A stretch of 64,000 nucleotides of DNA from Tropicimonas marinistellae (GCF_001509585.1 NZ_LNCI01000015.1:1-64000); one strand, 5' to 3'; shown: positions 35,341-44,969, counted from the stretch's first letter. The notes: a model not told the origin generated them from the letters alone. Numbers and translations: made by a program.

Positions 35341-36177
35341 ATGTCACACGACAAGCAGATATCATCCTATACTGTGCCGTCCCGCGCGCTGTTTTTCTTC
35401 GCCCTGCTCACCTTTGCAATCACGTGGGGCGTGGTCGGAAGCTACATCCTGTTCCCGGTCTGGACCGCTTCCAGGCTGGGCGCAATCAGCGGCGGGCATC
35501 CGCTCTATTTCGTCGCCACGTGGGGTCCGGCCATCGCCGCATTCGTTCTGGTGCTGTCCCATGGCGGGATCCGGGGGCTTCGGAGGTTCCTGTCGCGGCT
35601 GTTCCTGTGGCGTTGCGATGCCATTTGGTGGCTGCTCATCCTGATCGGCATTCCGCTGGTTTACATTGCCGGATCGCTCGCCAAGGGCGGGCCGGTCCTG
35701 GCGCCTCTTCCACCGGAAGGCGCGCGCCCTGTTCTCGCGCTCATGTTGATGATGCTCTTTCTCGGTCCCATCGAGGAATTCGGCTGGCGCGGGGTCGCAC
35801 AACCGATCCTGCAGCGCCGTTTTGCGCCGTTTTGGGCAGGGGCCATCATCGGCGCAATGTGGGGGATCTGGCACCTGCCGGCCTTTTACCTTGCAGGAGT
35901 CGTCTACACCGACTGGAACTTCCTGCCCTTCTTCGTCGGCAACGTGACCCTGGCGATACTGGTCACACCGATCTTCAACAGCGCGCGCGGCAGCTTGCTG
36001 TTGCCAATGCTGTTTCACTGGCAACTGATCAACCCGTTCTGGCCCGACGCCCAGCCCTGGGACACCTGGATCCTGCTTGCCGTGACTTTGATCGTTGTCT
36101 GGTACAAGCGCGAAACGATGTTCTCGCGGAGCGATTCCGTAACCGTGGTCATCCCCGGGCACGTGCCGGGTCAGTGA
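35341..36177 (+). CDS. CPBP family intramembrane metalloprotease
   Basis: A 278-residue membrane protein with about eight spans. The CPBP (Abi/Rce1-like) motifs are E145-E146-FGWR150 and MWGIWH178LP, with a late Q/N motif in MLFHWQLINPFW. Bacterial members cleave membrane-bound substrates or take part in bacteriocin immunity. The ATG at 35341 has GGGGAG seven bases ahead. It is followed after 15 bases by an alcohol dehydrogenase-like gene. Confidence 0.87.
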   Translation: MSHDKQISSYTVPSRALFFFALLTFAITWGVVGSYILFPVWTASRLGAISGGHPLYFVATWGPAIAAFVLVLSHGGIRGLRRFLSRLFLWRCDAIWWLLILIGIPLVYIAGSLAKGGPVLAPLPPEGARPVLALMLMMLFLGPIEEFGWRGVAQPILQRRFAPFWAGAIIGAMWGIWHLPAFYLAGVVYTDWNFLPFFVGNVTLAILVTPIFNSARGSLLLPMLFHWQLINPFWPDAQPWDTWILLAVTLIVVWYKRETMFSRSDSVTVVIPGHVPGQ

Positions 36178-36192
36178 GGTAAAGGGAGGCAG

Positions 36193-37146
36193 ATGATGCG
36201 GGCTGTCGTCTATGATCGCTACGGAGGCCCGGAAGAGCTTCGTCTATCTGACATCGACATCCCAGACCCGGCGAAAGGTCAGGTACGGGTCAAGGTCTCT
36301 GCCTGCGCGGTGAACCTGTCGGACTGGGAGTACCTGGTCGGATCGCCCTTCTATGCCAGAATGGTCGGGGGAATGATGCGGCCAAAGATCCCGGTACTTG
36401 GCTCGGATATCGTCGGCGTTGTCGACAGCATCGGCCCGGGTGTTTCCGATATCGACGTCGGCCAGCGGATCATGGGGGATTTCGTCATGACCCGCGGTGG
36501 TTTTGCCGAATACGCCTGCGTGCCGGCAAGTGAAGCGGTGGCTGTGCCGCCGGGCCTCAGTGACGAAATCGCCGCCTGCCTGCCGCAGGCCGGTGGTATT
36601 GCGGTGGCGGGAACGGAAGATCTGGAAGCGGGAAACAGATTCCTGATCAATGGGGCCGGCGGTGGCTCCGGCACGATGGCGCTGCAACTGGCCAAGGCTG
36701 CCGGGTGCCATGTGACTGCGGTGGACAATGAACGGAAAATTGGCTGGCTTGAGTCGCTGGGCGCCGATCAGGTCATGGATTATCGCGAACAGAACTTCAC
36801 TGACTGCGGAGAGAAATGGGACCGCATTCTGGACATGGTCGCTACGCGTGGACCGGGCGAGATTGCCCGTGCCCTTGCCGAAGGTGGAACCTACAGGGCC
36901 GTGGGCGGACACGTGGGCGTCCTGCTCTCGTTGGTCGTGGGCGGGCGTGTCCGGTCTCGACGGCACTCCATTGGGATGCTGATGGTTCCGTCGGGTCGGG
37001 ATCTGACCGAGCGCGTTGCGCGCATGGCGTTGGAAGGCCGGATCAGCCCCCATCTGGATTCTGTGCTTCCGCTGTCGTCGGTTCCAGAGGCTCTCCGGAG
37101 AACGGGGAGTGGCGATGTGCGCGGCAAAGTGGTGATCACGATGTAA
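36193..37146 (+). CDS. Zinc-independent MDR oxidoreductase (quinone reductase-like)
   Basis: A 317-residue medium-chain dehydrogenase/reductase. The GroES-like domain holds MRAVVYDRYGGPEELRL and VNLSDWEYLVG; the NADPH-binding motif is NGAGGGSGTMALQLAKAAG (about residues 153-171). Zinc-ligating Cys/His residues of alcohol dehydrogenases are absent, so it is quinone reductase-like. GGGAGG precedes the tandem ATG ATG. It is convergent with a related gene (37222-38193), which differs in the catalytic region. Confidence 0.85.
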   Translation: MMRAVVYDRYGGPEELRLSDIDIPDPAKGQVRVKVSACAVNLSDWEYLVGSPFYARMVGGMMRPKIPVLGSDIVGVVDSIGPGVSDIDVGQRIMGDFVMTRGGFAEYACVPASEAVAVPPGLSDEIAACLPQAGGIAVAGTEDLEAGNRFLINGAGGGSGTMALQLAKAAGCHVTAVDNERKIGWLESLGADQVMDYREQNFTDCGEKWDRILDMVATRGPGEIARALAEGGTYRAVGGHVGVLLSLVVGGRVRSRRHSIGMLMVPSGRDLTERVARMALEGRISPHLDSVLPLSSVPEALRRTGSGDVRGKVVITM

Positions 37147-37221
37147 GTCTGGGAAGGCGCTCGCGACGCGCGGGCTTGATCGCCGGCAGGCTCCGGCGTG
37201 CCCAGGGACGGCGCTCCCTTG

Positions 37222-38193
37222 CTACGGAATATTGATCACGACGATGCCGGTCTTCTGGCCTGTCTCGACGTAGCGGAATGCCGCGACGATATCGTCCAGC
37301 GGATAGCTGCGGTCGAATACTCCGCTGAACTTCCGGTCCGCCATGAGTCCTGCGAGGTGCCGCACGAAACCGGGTGCGTCGTCGGGAAACGGTATTCGAA
37401 CACGCCCGCTTCCGGAGAGTCCGGACCAGGTGCTGAGAAGGATGTTCGACCAATAGGGGCCGAGATCGGTCGCAGCGTAGATCCCGCTCGTTTTCAGCAG
37501 CGGACGACAGGCTCGCCACGATGTCTTTCCCACGGCGTCGAAGACCAGATCGAAGGTTTCGCCGATGGAAGTGAAGTCCTCCGCCTCGTAATTCACGATC
37601 CGGTCTGCGCCAAGCGTCGCGGCAAGCTCCAAATGCCTAGACCCAACGACCGCTGTCACGACCGCGCCCCGCTGCCTTGCGAGCTGGACCGCGGCGGTTC
37701 CGATCGCACCGGATGCGCCGTAGATCAGGCATGTGTCGCCCGCCTCGAGCAAACCTGTGGTCGAGTTGGCGTACCATGCCCCTTCGCAGACCACCGCTGC
37801 GTCAAAGTCGGTGCCTTCCGGAATGCGGGCAATTGCCCCGTTGGCCGGCAGACAAAGGTATTCGGCATGTGCGCCGAACCGGTCTGGCGAAAGCCCGAAC
37901 ACCCTGTCGCCGGGTTGAAACTCGAGCACACCGTCGCCCAGTTCATCCACCACACCTGCGAAGTCCATACCCAACGTTTGCATTTTCGGCCGAAGAAGGC
38001 CCGTCATTGCACGGGCAAAGAACGGATGCGCCCGCAAGGTCGCCGTGTCCGTCCGGTTGACCGTCGATGCGTGAACCCGGATCCTGATTTCACCGGCGAC
38101 CGGCCGCGGAACCGGCACGTCCTGGAGTGCGAGAACGTCAGGTGGGCCGTAGCGGTGAAACACGATGGCTTTCATCGTCGGTTCATGTGACAT
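37222..38193 (-). CDS. MDR family NAD(P)-dependent reductase
   Basis: A 323-residue medium-chain reductase. MKAIVFHRYGPPDVLALQDV opens the GroES-like domain, and the cofactor motif is YGASGAIGTAAVQLARQRG (about residues 158-176). It shares the order and several motifs of the neighbouring gene (PFFAR...GLLRPKM versus PFYAR...GMMRPKI), so the two are paralogues. The start may be the ATG at 38193 or the one at 38175; neither has a strong ribosome site. Confidence 0.85.
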   Translation of the reverse strand: MSHEPTMKAIVFHRYGPPDVLALQDVPVPRPVAGEIRIRVHASTVNRTDTATLRAHPFFARAMTGLLRPKMQTLGMDFAGVVDELGDGVLEFQPGDRVFGLSPDRFGAHAEYLCLPANGAIARIPEGTDFDAAVVCEGAWYANSTTGLLEAGDTCLIYGASGAIGTAAVQLARQRGAVVTAVVGSRHLELAATLGADRIVNYEAEDFTSIGETFDLVFDAVGKTSWRACRPLLKTSGIYAATDLGPYWSNILLSTWSGLSGSGRVRIPFPDDAPGFVRHLAGLMADRKFSGVFDRSYPLDDIVAAFRYVETGQKTGIVVINIP

Positions 38194-38354
38194 GAAGCGA
38201 GTCTATCAGAGCGGGAAGCAGACGCGGATTCCCAATCTCCGAATTCCAGATATCGCGTTCAGGGTGCCGGAGCGCGGACCAGTGGCTGGTGCGTAGGTTG
38301 CGGACCGGCGGACATACCGCGAGCGTCACTTGCGCACGATCAGACCGCCAATGA

Positions 38355-38729
38355 TCAGAGCCACACAACCGCGACCACCAACAAAACCATGACCGTCGTT
38401 ATGGGCGCCCAGAGTTTTCGCTCTGCCGCTGAGCGTGTGATCCAATTCAGCACCATGACCACAATGTTTATCGCAAGTGCGACCCATCCCGTCCAAGACG
38501 GCCAGTTTGGCCATTTCCCATCTGCGGACAGCACCGCCAAGGCCAAGCCGAGCAGGATGAAGATCGAAACGGCTGCAAACACGCGCCCCGATACCGGCAG
38601 AGGGCCATCAACCTGCCCGCCTTGCGTCACCCTGCCCCAGGGGGCGCCCAGGATCAGCGCAACCTGAAAGCCGATTACGCCGACGATCACTGCGCAGTAG
38701 ATATATGCCATAAATGTCTCGCTCATCAT
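38355..38729 (-). CDS. Hypothetical four-span membrane protein
   Basis: A 124-residue protein with four hydrophobic spans (about 8-28, 50-67, 80-96 and 108-124). I recognise no family. The start is one of two tandem ATG codons (38729 or 38726), with no strong ribosome site. It is a clean frame in a stretch without other candidates, so probably real. Confidence 0.6.
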   Translation of the reverse strand: MMSETFMAYIYCAVIVGVIGFQVALILGAPWGRVTQGGQVDGPLPVSGRVFAAVSIFILLGLALAVLSADGKWPNWPSWTGWVALAINIVVMVLNWITRSAAERKLWAPITTVMVLLVVAVVWL

Positions 38730-39156
38730 GAAACGCGTCGGGCCTGTCCGACCACGAATGACAGATCATTACAGGCCCTGCTGCATTGCAAGAACGGCTT
38801 CAAGCATCGCGTCCCGACGAACCACGGCGTACGCCGCCAGATCGAATGGGAGGCTATGATCCAGGTCAGCGCGATGGGTTTCTGGACGGTCGATGAAGAC
38901 CAGCCAAGGGTACTTGGTTGGACAGCTGCAGTTCGCCACATAGGCGTGGCCCCCGTCGACGTTCACGGCAGAGCGCCTCCGTTCGAAAGCTGCTTGCTGG
39001 TGTCCCGAGGTCCAACTCTTCATGGGAAGCGAGTACTGGCCGCACCCGCTGAAGTGCCGGGTCATTGCTGGTTTCCAATGATCTGGCTCAAGACCGAAGA
39101 CTGCGGTTTCTGGTAGATTCACCGGCGACCAGATCGATGAATTGGAGGGTTCAGCG
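38730..39156. other. Gap with no supported gene
   Basis: Two overlapping short frames exist on opposite strands, but neither has a recognisable motif or a good ribosome site. The minus-strand one has a more natural composition, so a remnant is possible. Confidence 0.35.
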
Positions 39157-39447
39157 ATGACACGGACTGGGGAATACGAACAGGCCCGAAGGCGCGCCGA
39201 GTCAAAGTATGGTTTTTTCGTTCATGTCGGGGTCTTTGTCTCGGTCATGGTGCTCCTGGTGGTCATCGACTTGCTCACGTCGCCCGGCAGTGTTTGGTTC
39301 ATATGGCCGCTGATCGGCTGGGGGCTTGCAGTCGCTCTGCATGGTGCGCGCGTTTTCCTGTTGGCTGACAGGAACCCGATCCTCGACATGCTGACGGAGC
39401 GCGAGTTGAGGCATTCTGGCGCCGATAAAGAAGACGCCACCTTGTAG
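39157..39447 (+). CDS. 2TM domain-containing small protein
   Basis: A 96-residue protein with two adjacent membrane spans (about 23-42 and 51-69) between a charged N-terminal helix (YEQARRRAESKYGFFVH) and a charged tail. This is the 2TM domain pattern often fused to histidine kinases, here alone. The ATG at 39157 has GGAGG eight bases ahead, better than the in-frame ATG at 39142. Confidence 0.75.
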   Translation: MTRTGEYEQARRRAESKYGFFVHVGVFVSVMVLLVVIDLLTSPGSVWFIWPLIGWGLAVALHGARVFLLADRNPILDMLTERELRHSGADKEDATL

Positions 39448-39676
39448 AAAGAGATCCCCGGCGCGACGGCCGAGACGTGTGTGGAAAACCGGGCGCGTTA
39501 TAGCAATTTGACAGCAGATCCTCAGTCGGTGTTCGCAAGGGCGATTTCGACAAAGCTGGCGTTGACCAGCGGCTTCGTGTCTCGTGGAAGGCGCGCGCGT
39601 TTTAGTGGTCGGCGGCGGAATCTGGCCACGGGAGCCGCGATGGGGCTGAGCATTCCACGCAGAGAGTACGTCTTCC

Positions 39677-40006
39677 CTAGCCCGTCGCTGCCGAAGACAG
39701 CGCGTTTAGCACGATAACCCCCGCAATGATCAGGCCAATTCCGAGAAAGGCAAATCCGTCGAGCGTTTGACCGAATGCCACGGAACCGAGGAGTGTCACG
39801 CCCGCGATACCGCCCCCGGCCCAGACCGAATAGGCAATCCCGAGCGGCATGGTGCGCACTACGAGCGACATCACATAGAAGGCCAGCCCGAAGCAGATCA
39901 GGGTCAAGCCGGCGAAACTGAGTTTGGTGAAACCGTCCGACAGCTTTAGCGATGCGGTGGCGAGGATTTCGATAGCGATCCCGATTGCCAGCAAGACCCA
40001 GTGCAT
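39677..40006 (-). CDS. Small multidrug resistance (SMR) family transporter
   Basis: A 109-residue four-span protein of the EmrE/QacE/SugE group. The essential Glu is E13 in MHWVLLAIGIAIEILATASL. The GIAYSVWAGGGIAG loop and the final span FLGIGLIIAGVIVLNALS are typical. A perfect AAGGAGG sits before the ATG. SMR pumps expel cationic compounds or, in the Gdx group, guanidinium. It follows the CrtI-like gene after 53 bases on the same strand. Confidence 0.92.
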   Translation of the reverse strand: MHWVLLAIGIAIEILATASLKLSDGFTKLSFAGLTLICFGLAFYVMSLVVRTMPLGIAYSVWAGGGIAGVTLLGSVAFGQTLDGFAFLGIGLIIAGVIVLNALSSAATG

Positions 40007-40059
40007 GAGAAACCTCCTTGTTGGGGAGCCGATGTGCGGCCGCGCGGGGGGCAACGGCC

Positions 40060-41613
40060 TCACGTTCTGAACTTGTGAAGCACCTTCGGGTCGACGCTGG
40101 CCGCCGCCAGTAGACCGCCCCAAAGCGCCCCGGGAATGCCGGGGCTCGCGACGTCCTGCCCAGCAAGGTAGAGGCCCGGTACGGGCGTTCTGGCGCGCAG
40201 CGCGTCGGACAGCACACGATCCGGGGTCACGTCGAGCCCATAGAACGCCCCCTTGCGATGCCCAGTAAAGGACACGGTGGAAAGTGGCGTGGCCAGTTCC
40301 CGATACGTGACCAGCCTGGCGAGATCCGGGAAGTAGTGGGCAAACTGCGCCATCAGCGTTTCTTCGGCCCGCCGCTTGAAATCGGCGTAGGCGTCGCCGC
40401 GTTCTGCCGCCGGGAGATCCGCCCATTGCGCGACGGTGGACCAGTCGGCCCAGACCAGGACCTGGCCCGTGTGTTTCTTCCGGGAGCCGGGGTCATGCGC
40501 CGGGTTCTTGAGTGAACCGAAGGACGCGACCATGGATGGCGGCGGTTCATCGGGTGCCGACGTCCAGACCACATCGGTTTCGCCGGTTGGATAGATCCAG
40601 TGGTTCGCCTTGGTGGCGCCGGCGGCCTCGATGTCGCCCTCGAAGCCCAGGAACAGGGTGAAATGCGCAATGCTGGAAGGCAGCGCGCGGATTTCTGCGA
40701 TCCAGTCCTGGTGCACGCAATTCTCAGGCAGCAGGGCATCGACGGTCTCGCGCGCCCCGATGTCGGAAATCACGGATTTCGCACGGATCTCCGTTCCATC
40801 CTCGATGCGAACGCCGACCACCATATCGCTGTCGAGGAGCAACTCCGCCACCCGAACCCCGGCTCGGCTCTCTCCCCCATGCTTGGCAATGGTCGGGAGG
40901 ATGTGCTCGGCAAAGGCGGCGCTGCCCCCAACCGGATACCAGGAACCGCTCCAGAGGTAGGACGCGGATATCAGGGCGTGCATCGCGAAACTCGCCTTGC
41001 TCGGGCGGCCGCCATGATCGCCCCATTGCGCTGCCATCACGGCCGCAAGCTCAGGATGGTCGGTGAGGTCATCAATGACGTCTCTGGTCGTTCGGGCGCA
41101 CCATTTGGTTATTGCGCGCCGGTTCCACCAGTCCAGCACGTCGCCCGCGATCGTCGGCATCGCGCGGGTCGGGAAAATCTTGAGCATCGCCTCGCGGCCT
41201 TCGCGCAGCGCATGTGTCCAGGCCTCGATGGCCTCGACCTGATCCGGGAAGCGATCCTTGAGGTCTCTTTCCTGTGCTTCATACGGGCGGGAAAGGGTCA
41301 GCGGCTCGCCCGACCCGATATGCACGATATCGTAGATTGCCCCCAACGAGACGAAGTCCATGGGTGTATCAGACAACCAATCCAGCAGTTCGCGCTCGTG
41401 GTCTTCCGGTGCGAGGCCGCTCAGGTAGTGAATGCCCACATCCCAGGTGAAGCCGTCGCGGGAAAAGCTGTGCGTCAACCCGCCAAGGGTCTGATGCTGC
41501 TCCAGCAGGAGGACCTTGTGCCCGACACGGGACAAGGCGGCAGCGGCAGCCATGCCGCCCATGCCGGAACCAATGACGATCGCATCCCAATGCTCACGTT
41601 TCTTGTCGGTCAT
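40060..41613 (-). CDS. CrtI/retinol saturase-like FAD oxidoreductase
   Basis: A 517-residue flavoprotein. The FAD dinucleotide motif is IVIGSGMGGMAAAAALSRVG (about residues 12-31), followed by LLLEQHQTLGGLTHSFSRDG, and the C-terminal FAD motif is VPGLYLAGQDVASPGIPGAL. This is the phytoene desaturase / all-trans-retinol 13,14-reductase group. No crtB or other carotenoid gene is adjacent. It is coupled to the MBL gene by a four-base overlap. Confidence 0.87.
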   Translation of the reverse strand: MTDKKREHWDAIVIGSGMGGMAAAAALSRVGHKVLLLEQHQTLGGLTHSFSRDGFTWDVGIHYLSGLAPEDHERELLDWLSDTPMDFVSLGAIYDIVHIGSGEPLTLSRPYEAQERDLKDRFPDQVEAIEAWTHALREGREAMLKIFPTRAMPTIAGDVLDWWNRRAITKWCARTTRDVIDDLTDHPELAAVMAAQWGDHGGRPSKASFAMHALISASYLWSGSWYPVGGSAAFAEHILPTIAKHGGESRAGVRVAELLLDSDMVVGVRIEDGTEIRAKSVISDIGARETVDALLPENCVHQDWIAEIRALPSSIAHFTLFLGFEGDIEAAGATKANHWIYPTGETDVVWTSAPDEPPPSMVASFGSLKNPAHDPGSRKKHTGQVLVWADWSTVAQWADLPAAERGDAYADFKRRAEETLMAQFAHYFPDLARLVTYRELATPLSTVSFTGHRKGAFYGLDVTPDRVLSDALRARTPVPGLYLAGQDVASPGIPGALWGGLLAAASVDPKVLHKFRT

Positions 41614-42536
41614 GGCGCCACTCCTTTCCCCTTATTCGTTGCGTGGCCCGTTGCGCGCGCCACTGCGTCTTCGGCGGCGAAATCGTGCGACGCCACGATT
41701 TCAAGCCCCGGCAGTTTCTCCTTCAGGCGACGCACCTTTGCGAACGACGCGAGCAACGTCTCCCGGTCGCCCGTTCCGGGAACGGTTTCCTGCTCGAGCA
41801 ACGCGGCATCATACGTCAGATCGCCGACCAGCAGGATCGGAGCCCACCCCGCCTGGCGGATCAGCATCGATATAGACCCCGGTGTGTGACCGGGCGTCGG
41901 CAACAAGACCATTGAGCCATCGCCCGCGACGTCGTGGATGCCGTCGAAGCCATCGAACAGCGGGTCATCGGTCGGTGCGAACGAGATCTGCCGCCATTTC
42001 GCGGAAGGTATCTCTATATGCTCCCGGAGGATCCAATCCCGCTCCGGGTGTGGCTCCGACAAGATCGCCCATTCCCGATCGCTCACCAGCAACTCGGCCT
42101 GCGGAATCTGCGCGATCCCACCGACATGATCGAAGTGGAGATGGGAAATCACAGCCATGCGAATATCGCTGGCGGCCACGCCGGCACCCGCAAGGACATG
42201 GTCGATGCGGTCGGTTTCCTCAAGGTGCAGCCGAAAGATCCGCGGCAGAAGGAAACGACCGATGGCCTGACGAATGTAGGTCTTGCTGCGGGTGATAGCC
42301 GGGTCGATCCCGGTGTCGAACAGGACAAGCCCCTCACGATGCTCGACAAGGAAGAAATGGAGCGGCAGCGGCACCCAGCTTTGGCCGAAGAAGACCCAGA
42401 AGAGCTGGGGAAACCGGCTGCCGTAGCGGTGCTCCCTATGCTGCTCTGCCTGGCCAGAAACAAGGACCCTCAGCGAGGTGATGGGACCTTCTGGGACTAT
42501 GTTAGAGACAAATCGCTCGGTTTGGTCATTGGCCAT
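41610..42536 (-). CDS. N-acyl-homoserine lactonase-like MBL-fold hydrolase
   Basis: A 308-residue MBL-fold hydrolase. The zinc motif is H132-L-H134-F-D136-H137 in VISHLHFDHVGG; PTPGHTPGS and LLVGDLTYD give further ligands. The pattern is that of AHL lactonases, but many relatives act on other esters and lactones. It overlaps the SDR gene (TGATG) and the CrtI-like gene (ATGA), so the three proteins are made together. Confidence 0.87.
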   Translation of the reverse strand: MANDQTERFVSNIVPEGPITSLRVLVSGQAEQHREHRYGSRFPQLFWVFFGQSWVPLPLHFFLVEHREGLVLFDTGIDPAITRSKTYIRQAIGRFLLPRIFRLHLEETDRIDHVLAGAGVAASDIRMAVISHLHFDHVGGIAQIPQAELLVSDREWAILSEPHPERDWILREHIEIPSAKWRQISFAPTDDPLFDGFDGIHDVAGDGSMVLLPTPGHTPGSISMLIRQAGWAPILLVGDLTYDAALLEQETVPGTGDRETLLASFAKVRRLKEKLPGLEIVASHDFAAEDAVARATGHATNKGKGVAP

Positions 42537-43507
42537 CAGAAATCCTCCCGACTGCGTCCTGGGGGACGTTTGGTGTCGATATCGTGGTGTGTTCCTCTTC
42601 CAGAAGCCGGCCGTCTCATCATACCAAACTCGGAGTGCTTCCCCGTTCGCCGGTCGGCCGGGATTTTGCTTGCGAGCGAGCGGAAATGATCGACGAGACG
42701 GTGGGTGCCGCAAGGGGCTCCGACCATGTCCATCGCCATCGCGGTGAGAAAGAACTGCGCAGGCCCGCGGACGCGTCTGGGCGCAACCCATGTCAGGGCG
42801 CGGAGCATGAAGCGGCGCAGGGCGTCGGGCAGGTGGGTGATCTTTGCAGGTTGTCCGAGGGTCTCGAAGGTCAGTTCGGCAATCTCGACATGGCTGAAGG
42901 TCTCCGGTCCGCCGACATCGAGCCAGTCCTGTCCGGCGTCAATAGCCTCTGCGGCGGCGCTCGCGAGATCGGCGCCGTGGATCGGGTTGATCCGGTACTC
43001 TCCATTCCCAAACAGCCAGACCCGGCCCGATTTCGCCATCGAGAAGAAATCGCCCATGTCCGAGAAGAAGCCCGAGGGCGCGATCACGGTGGACGCCAGC
43101 GCCGAGTGCCGAAGCTCGCGAACGAAGGCAGACTTGGCCGCCACGAGCGCGACATCGCGCATGCTTTCGGCATTCAGAACATGAACGTAGGCGAAACGCC
43201 CGACGCCCGCGCGTTCGGCCTCGCGGAGCAGGTTCACATTGGCCTGGTAGTCCACGTCGTGGTAGCTCAGCCCGTCGGATTGCCGCGTAATGCCGAGCGC
43301 GGAAATGACGAGATCGGCACCATCCGTGACACCGACCAATGTTCCGGGTTGCGTCGCCTCGGCCTCGACGAGGCTGTCAGCCACAACGCCGCCCGCGCGG
43401 CTTGCATCCCGTACCAGGGCGATGACATAGGCACCGCGGCGGCTGAACTCGGCGCAGAGATGGCGCCCGAGATAGCCCGTTGCTCCGGCGACAAAAACAG
43501 TGTGCAT
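42536..43507 (-). CDS. Atypical SDR / NAD(P)-binding protein
   Basis: A 323-residue protein with the extended-SDR Rossmann motif FVAGATGYLGRHLCAEFSRR (residues 5-24) and an NmrA/complex I NDUFA9-like middle (VISALGITRQSDG, YVHVLNAESMRD). The classical YxxxK is not obvious, hence the atypical label. It is the first gene of the SDR-MBL-CrtI-SMR run. Substrate unknown. Confidence 0.83.
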   Translation of the reverse strand: MHTVFVAGATGYLGRHLCAEFSRRGAYVIALVRDASRAGGVVADSLVEAEATQPGTLVGVTDGADLVISALGITRQSDGLSYHDVDYQANVNLLREAERAGVGRFAYVHVLNAESMRDVALVAAKSAFVRELRHSALASTVIAPSGFFSDMGDFFSMAKSGRVWLFGNGEYRINPIHGADLASAAAEAIDAGQDWLDVGGPETFSHVEIAELTFETLGQPAKITHLPDALRRFMLRALTWVAPRRVRGPAQFFLTAMAMDMVGAPCGTHRLVDHFRSLASKIPADRRTGKHSEFGMMRRPASGRGTHHDIDTKRPPGRSREDF

Positions 43508-43549
43508 GGTTGCTCCTTTCGCGGGCGAGGTTACGGGACCCGGCCGGAT

Positions 43550-43741
43550 CTAGCGGCGCAGGCCGACCAAAGGCGCGGCGAAACGCAAGGGGGCGGGCCG
43601 TTCAGCGTCCGGCAGGCCGATGTCGCGCCGCAGATGGTTGTTCTCGATGAAGCTGTCGGGTGTTCTCTTGCGGGTGTCGCCCACCAGCAGCGCGTGCAGC
43701 GCGTCGAACCGATGGAGGCGGAAACGAAGCAGGTCAGACAT
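43550..43741 (-). CDS. Small DUF1127-like protein
   Basis: A 63-residue basic protein from ATG at 43741, with GGAG eight bases ahead. It reads LLRFRLHRFDALHALLVGDT then FIENNHLRRDIGLPDAERP. The LRRDIGL tail is the end motif of DUF1127 proteins, linked in other Alphaproteobacteria to RNA or phosphate/stress control. A second protein with the same motif lies at 54509-54712. It is 42 bases upstream of the SDR gene, on the same strand. Confidence 0.65.
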   Translation of the reverse strand: MSDLLRFRLHRFDALHALLVGDTRKRTPDSFIENNHLRRDIGLPDAERPAPLRFAAPLVGLRR

Positions 43742-43946
43742 GGTCATGACTCCAAAGGGGCAACAACCGGAGCTGTCGCTGGACGGAAAGGGTGTTCTGG
43801 CTGTGCAACGGGCGACCGGGACGCGTTGGTTCAATCAAGGTGTCGCGGTGCCCTGCGACTTGTCCCAAGGATAGCTTATCGCAGCACGTGTCGGCATGAC
43901 CGCAGGTCTCATTCGATTGACACTACGTGCCAATCGGCGCGCGGGA

Positions 43947-44969
43947 CTATGTCTGCTGCGCTTCCCGGTAGGCGGCAGGGCTCTGCCCGGTCCAACGCTT
44001 GAAGGCGCGTACGAAAGAGGATGCCTCTGAGAAGCCCAGCAGGTAGGCCGCCTCATTGACCGAGGATTTCCCGGCGGTCAGGTAGTCGCACGCCATTTTA
44101 CGACGCAGGTCGTCATGGATCTCGGCAAAGGTGACCTTCTCGTCCTTCAGGCGCCGATAGAGCGTTTGGCGGCTCATCCCGAGATCACGTGCGACCGCAT
44201 CCATTGACAATGAGCCCTTGTGCAGTTCCGGCAGGATCTGCGCTTCGACCCGCGCTCGGGTCGTCTCTTCGCGTTCGAGATCCGCCAGCAGCTTGTCTGC
44301 GTGGCGCGCGTAAAGACCGAACGCGTAGGGCTGCGAGACCAGCGTGTTCTCTTCAAGCCAGGCCGGGTTTACTCGAATGGCATTGCGTCCGGCTTCAAAA
44401 GTTGTGGGAGCCCGGAAGAACTCGTCGAAAAGCCTCTTATGCGGCGGAGCGGGAAAACTCACCTGCACCTCCAGAGCGAAGTTCCGCTCGGGCGCGGCTT
44501 TCTGGAAGGTCACAATCAAGTTGGCGAAGGTTTCTTCGATCGCCACGGGCGCGACCTCGGCGCCGGGGAAATGGTCGACCAGCCAGACGGCGTCGCCTTC
44601 GTGACGCAGTTCGAACCGGTCAGCGCCGTCACCAACTGGAAAGTCCGCCATGATGCGCGTGTACCTGTTCAGCTGCACGATCGCAGCGTCGAGCGGGCCT
44701 GCCGCATCGACAATCAGACCGACGATCGAAACCCTGTCGATGCTGGTCTCGGCGGCATGGCGCATCGCCAACCCCGTGTCCCCGGTGGCGGCCACACCGG
44801 CATCGATCAATGCAAGATAGGCATCTGCCGGGATGCGGCCGTCGGGATCGCGCAGTTCCGCCTCGCAAATCCCACTCGCCCGGAGCAGCGCAGCCTCTTT
44901 CGCGCCATGGCGGACGGCAAAATCGATGAATGACGATGCCAGACTGGCGATCAATGTTGGCCGCGCCAT
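43947..44969 (-). CDS. AraC family transcriptional regulator
   Basis: A 340-residue AraC regulator with an N-terminal ligand-binding domain of the Arabinose_bd type (residues 1-210) and a C-terminal double helix-turn-helix (about 235-335; SMDAVARDLGMSRQTLYRRL and the second helix in VNEAAYLLGFSEASSFVRAF). The ATG at 44969 has GGAG eight bases ahead. It is likely to control the minus-strand genes that follow, 43741-39677. Confidence 0.9.
   Translation of the reverse strand: MARPTLIASLASSFIDFAVRHGAKEAALLRASGICEAELRDPDGRIPADAYLALIDAGVAATGDTGLAMRHAAETSIDRVSIVGLIVDAAGPLDAAIVQLNRYTRIMADFPVGDGADRFELRHEGDAVWLVDHFPGAEVAPVAIEETFANLIVTFQKAAPERNFALEVQVSFPAPPHKRLFDEFFRAPTTFEAGRNAIRVNPAWLEENTLVSQPYAFGLYARHADKLLADLEREETTRARVEAQILPELHKGSLSMDAVARDLGMSRQTLYRRLKDEKVTFAEIHDDLRRKMACDYLTAGKSSVNEAAYLLGFSEASSFVRAFKRWTGQSPAAYREAQQT

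Noticed and set aside
38769-39122. A 117-residue minus-strand frame in the gap before the 2TM gene
   Set aside because: No known motif and no ribosome site, and another frame overlaps it; a remnant is possible but not supported.
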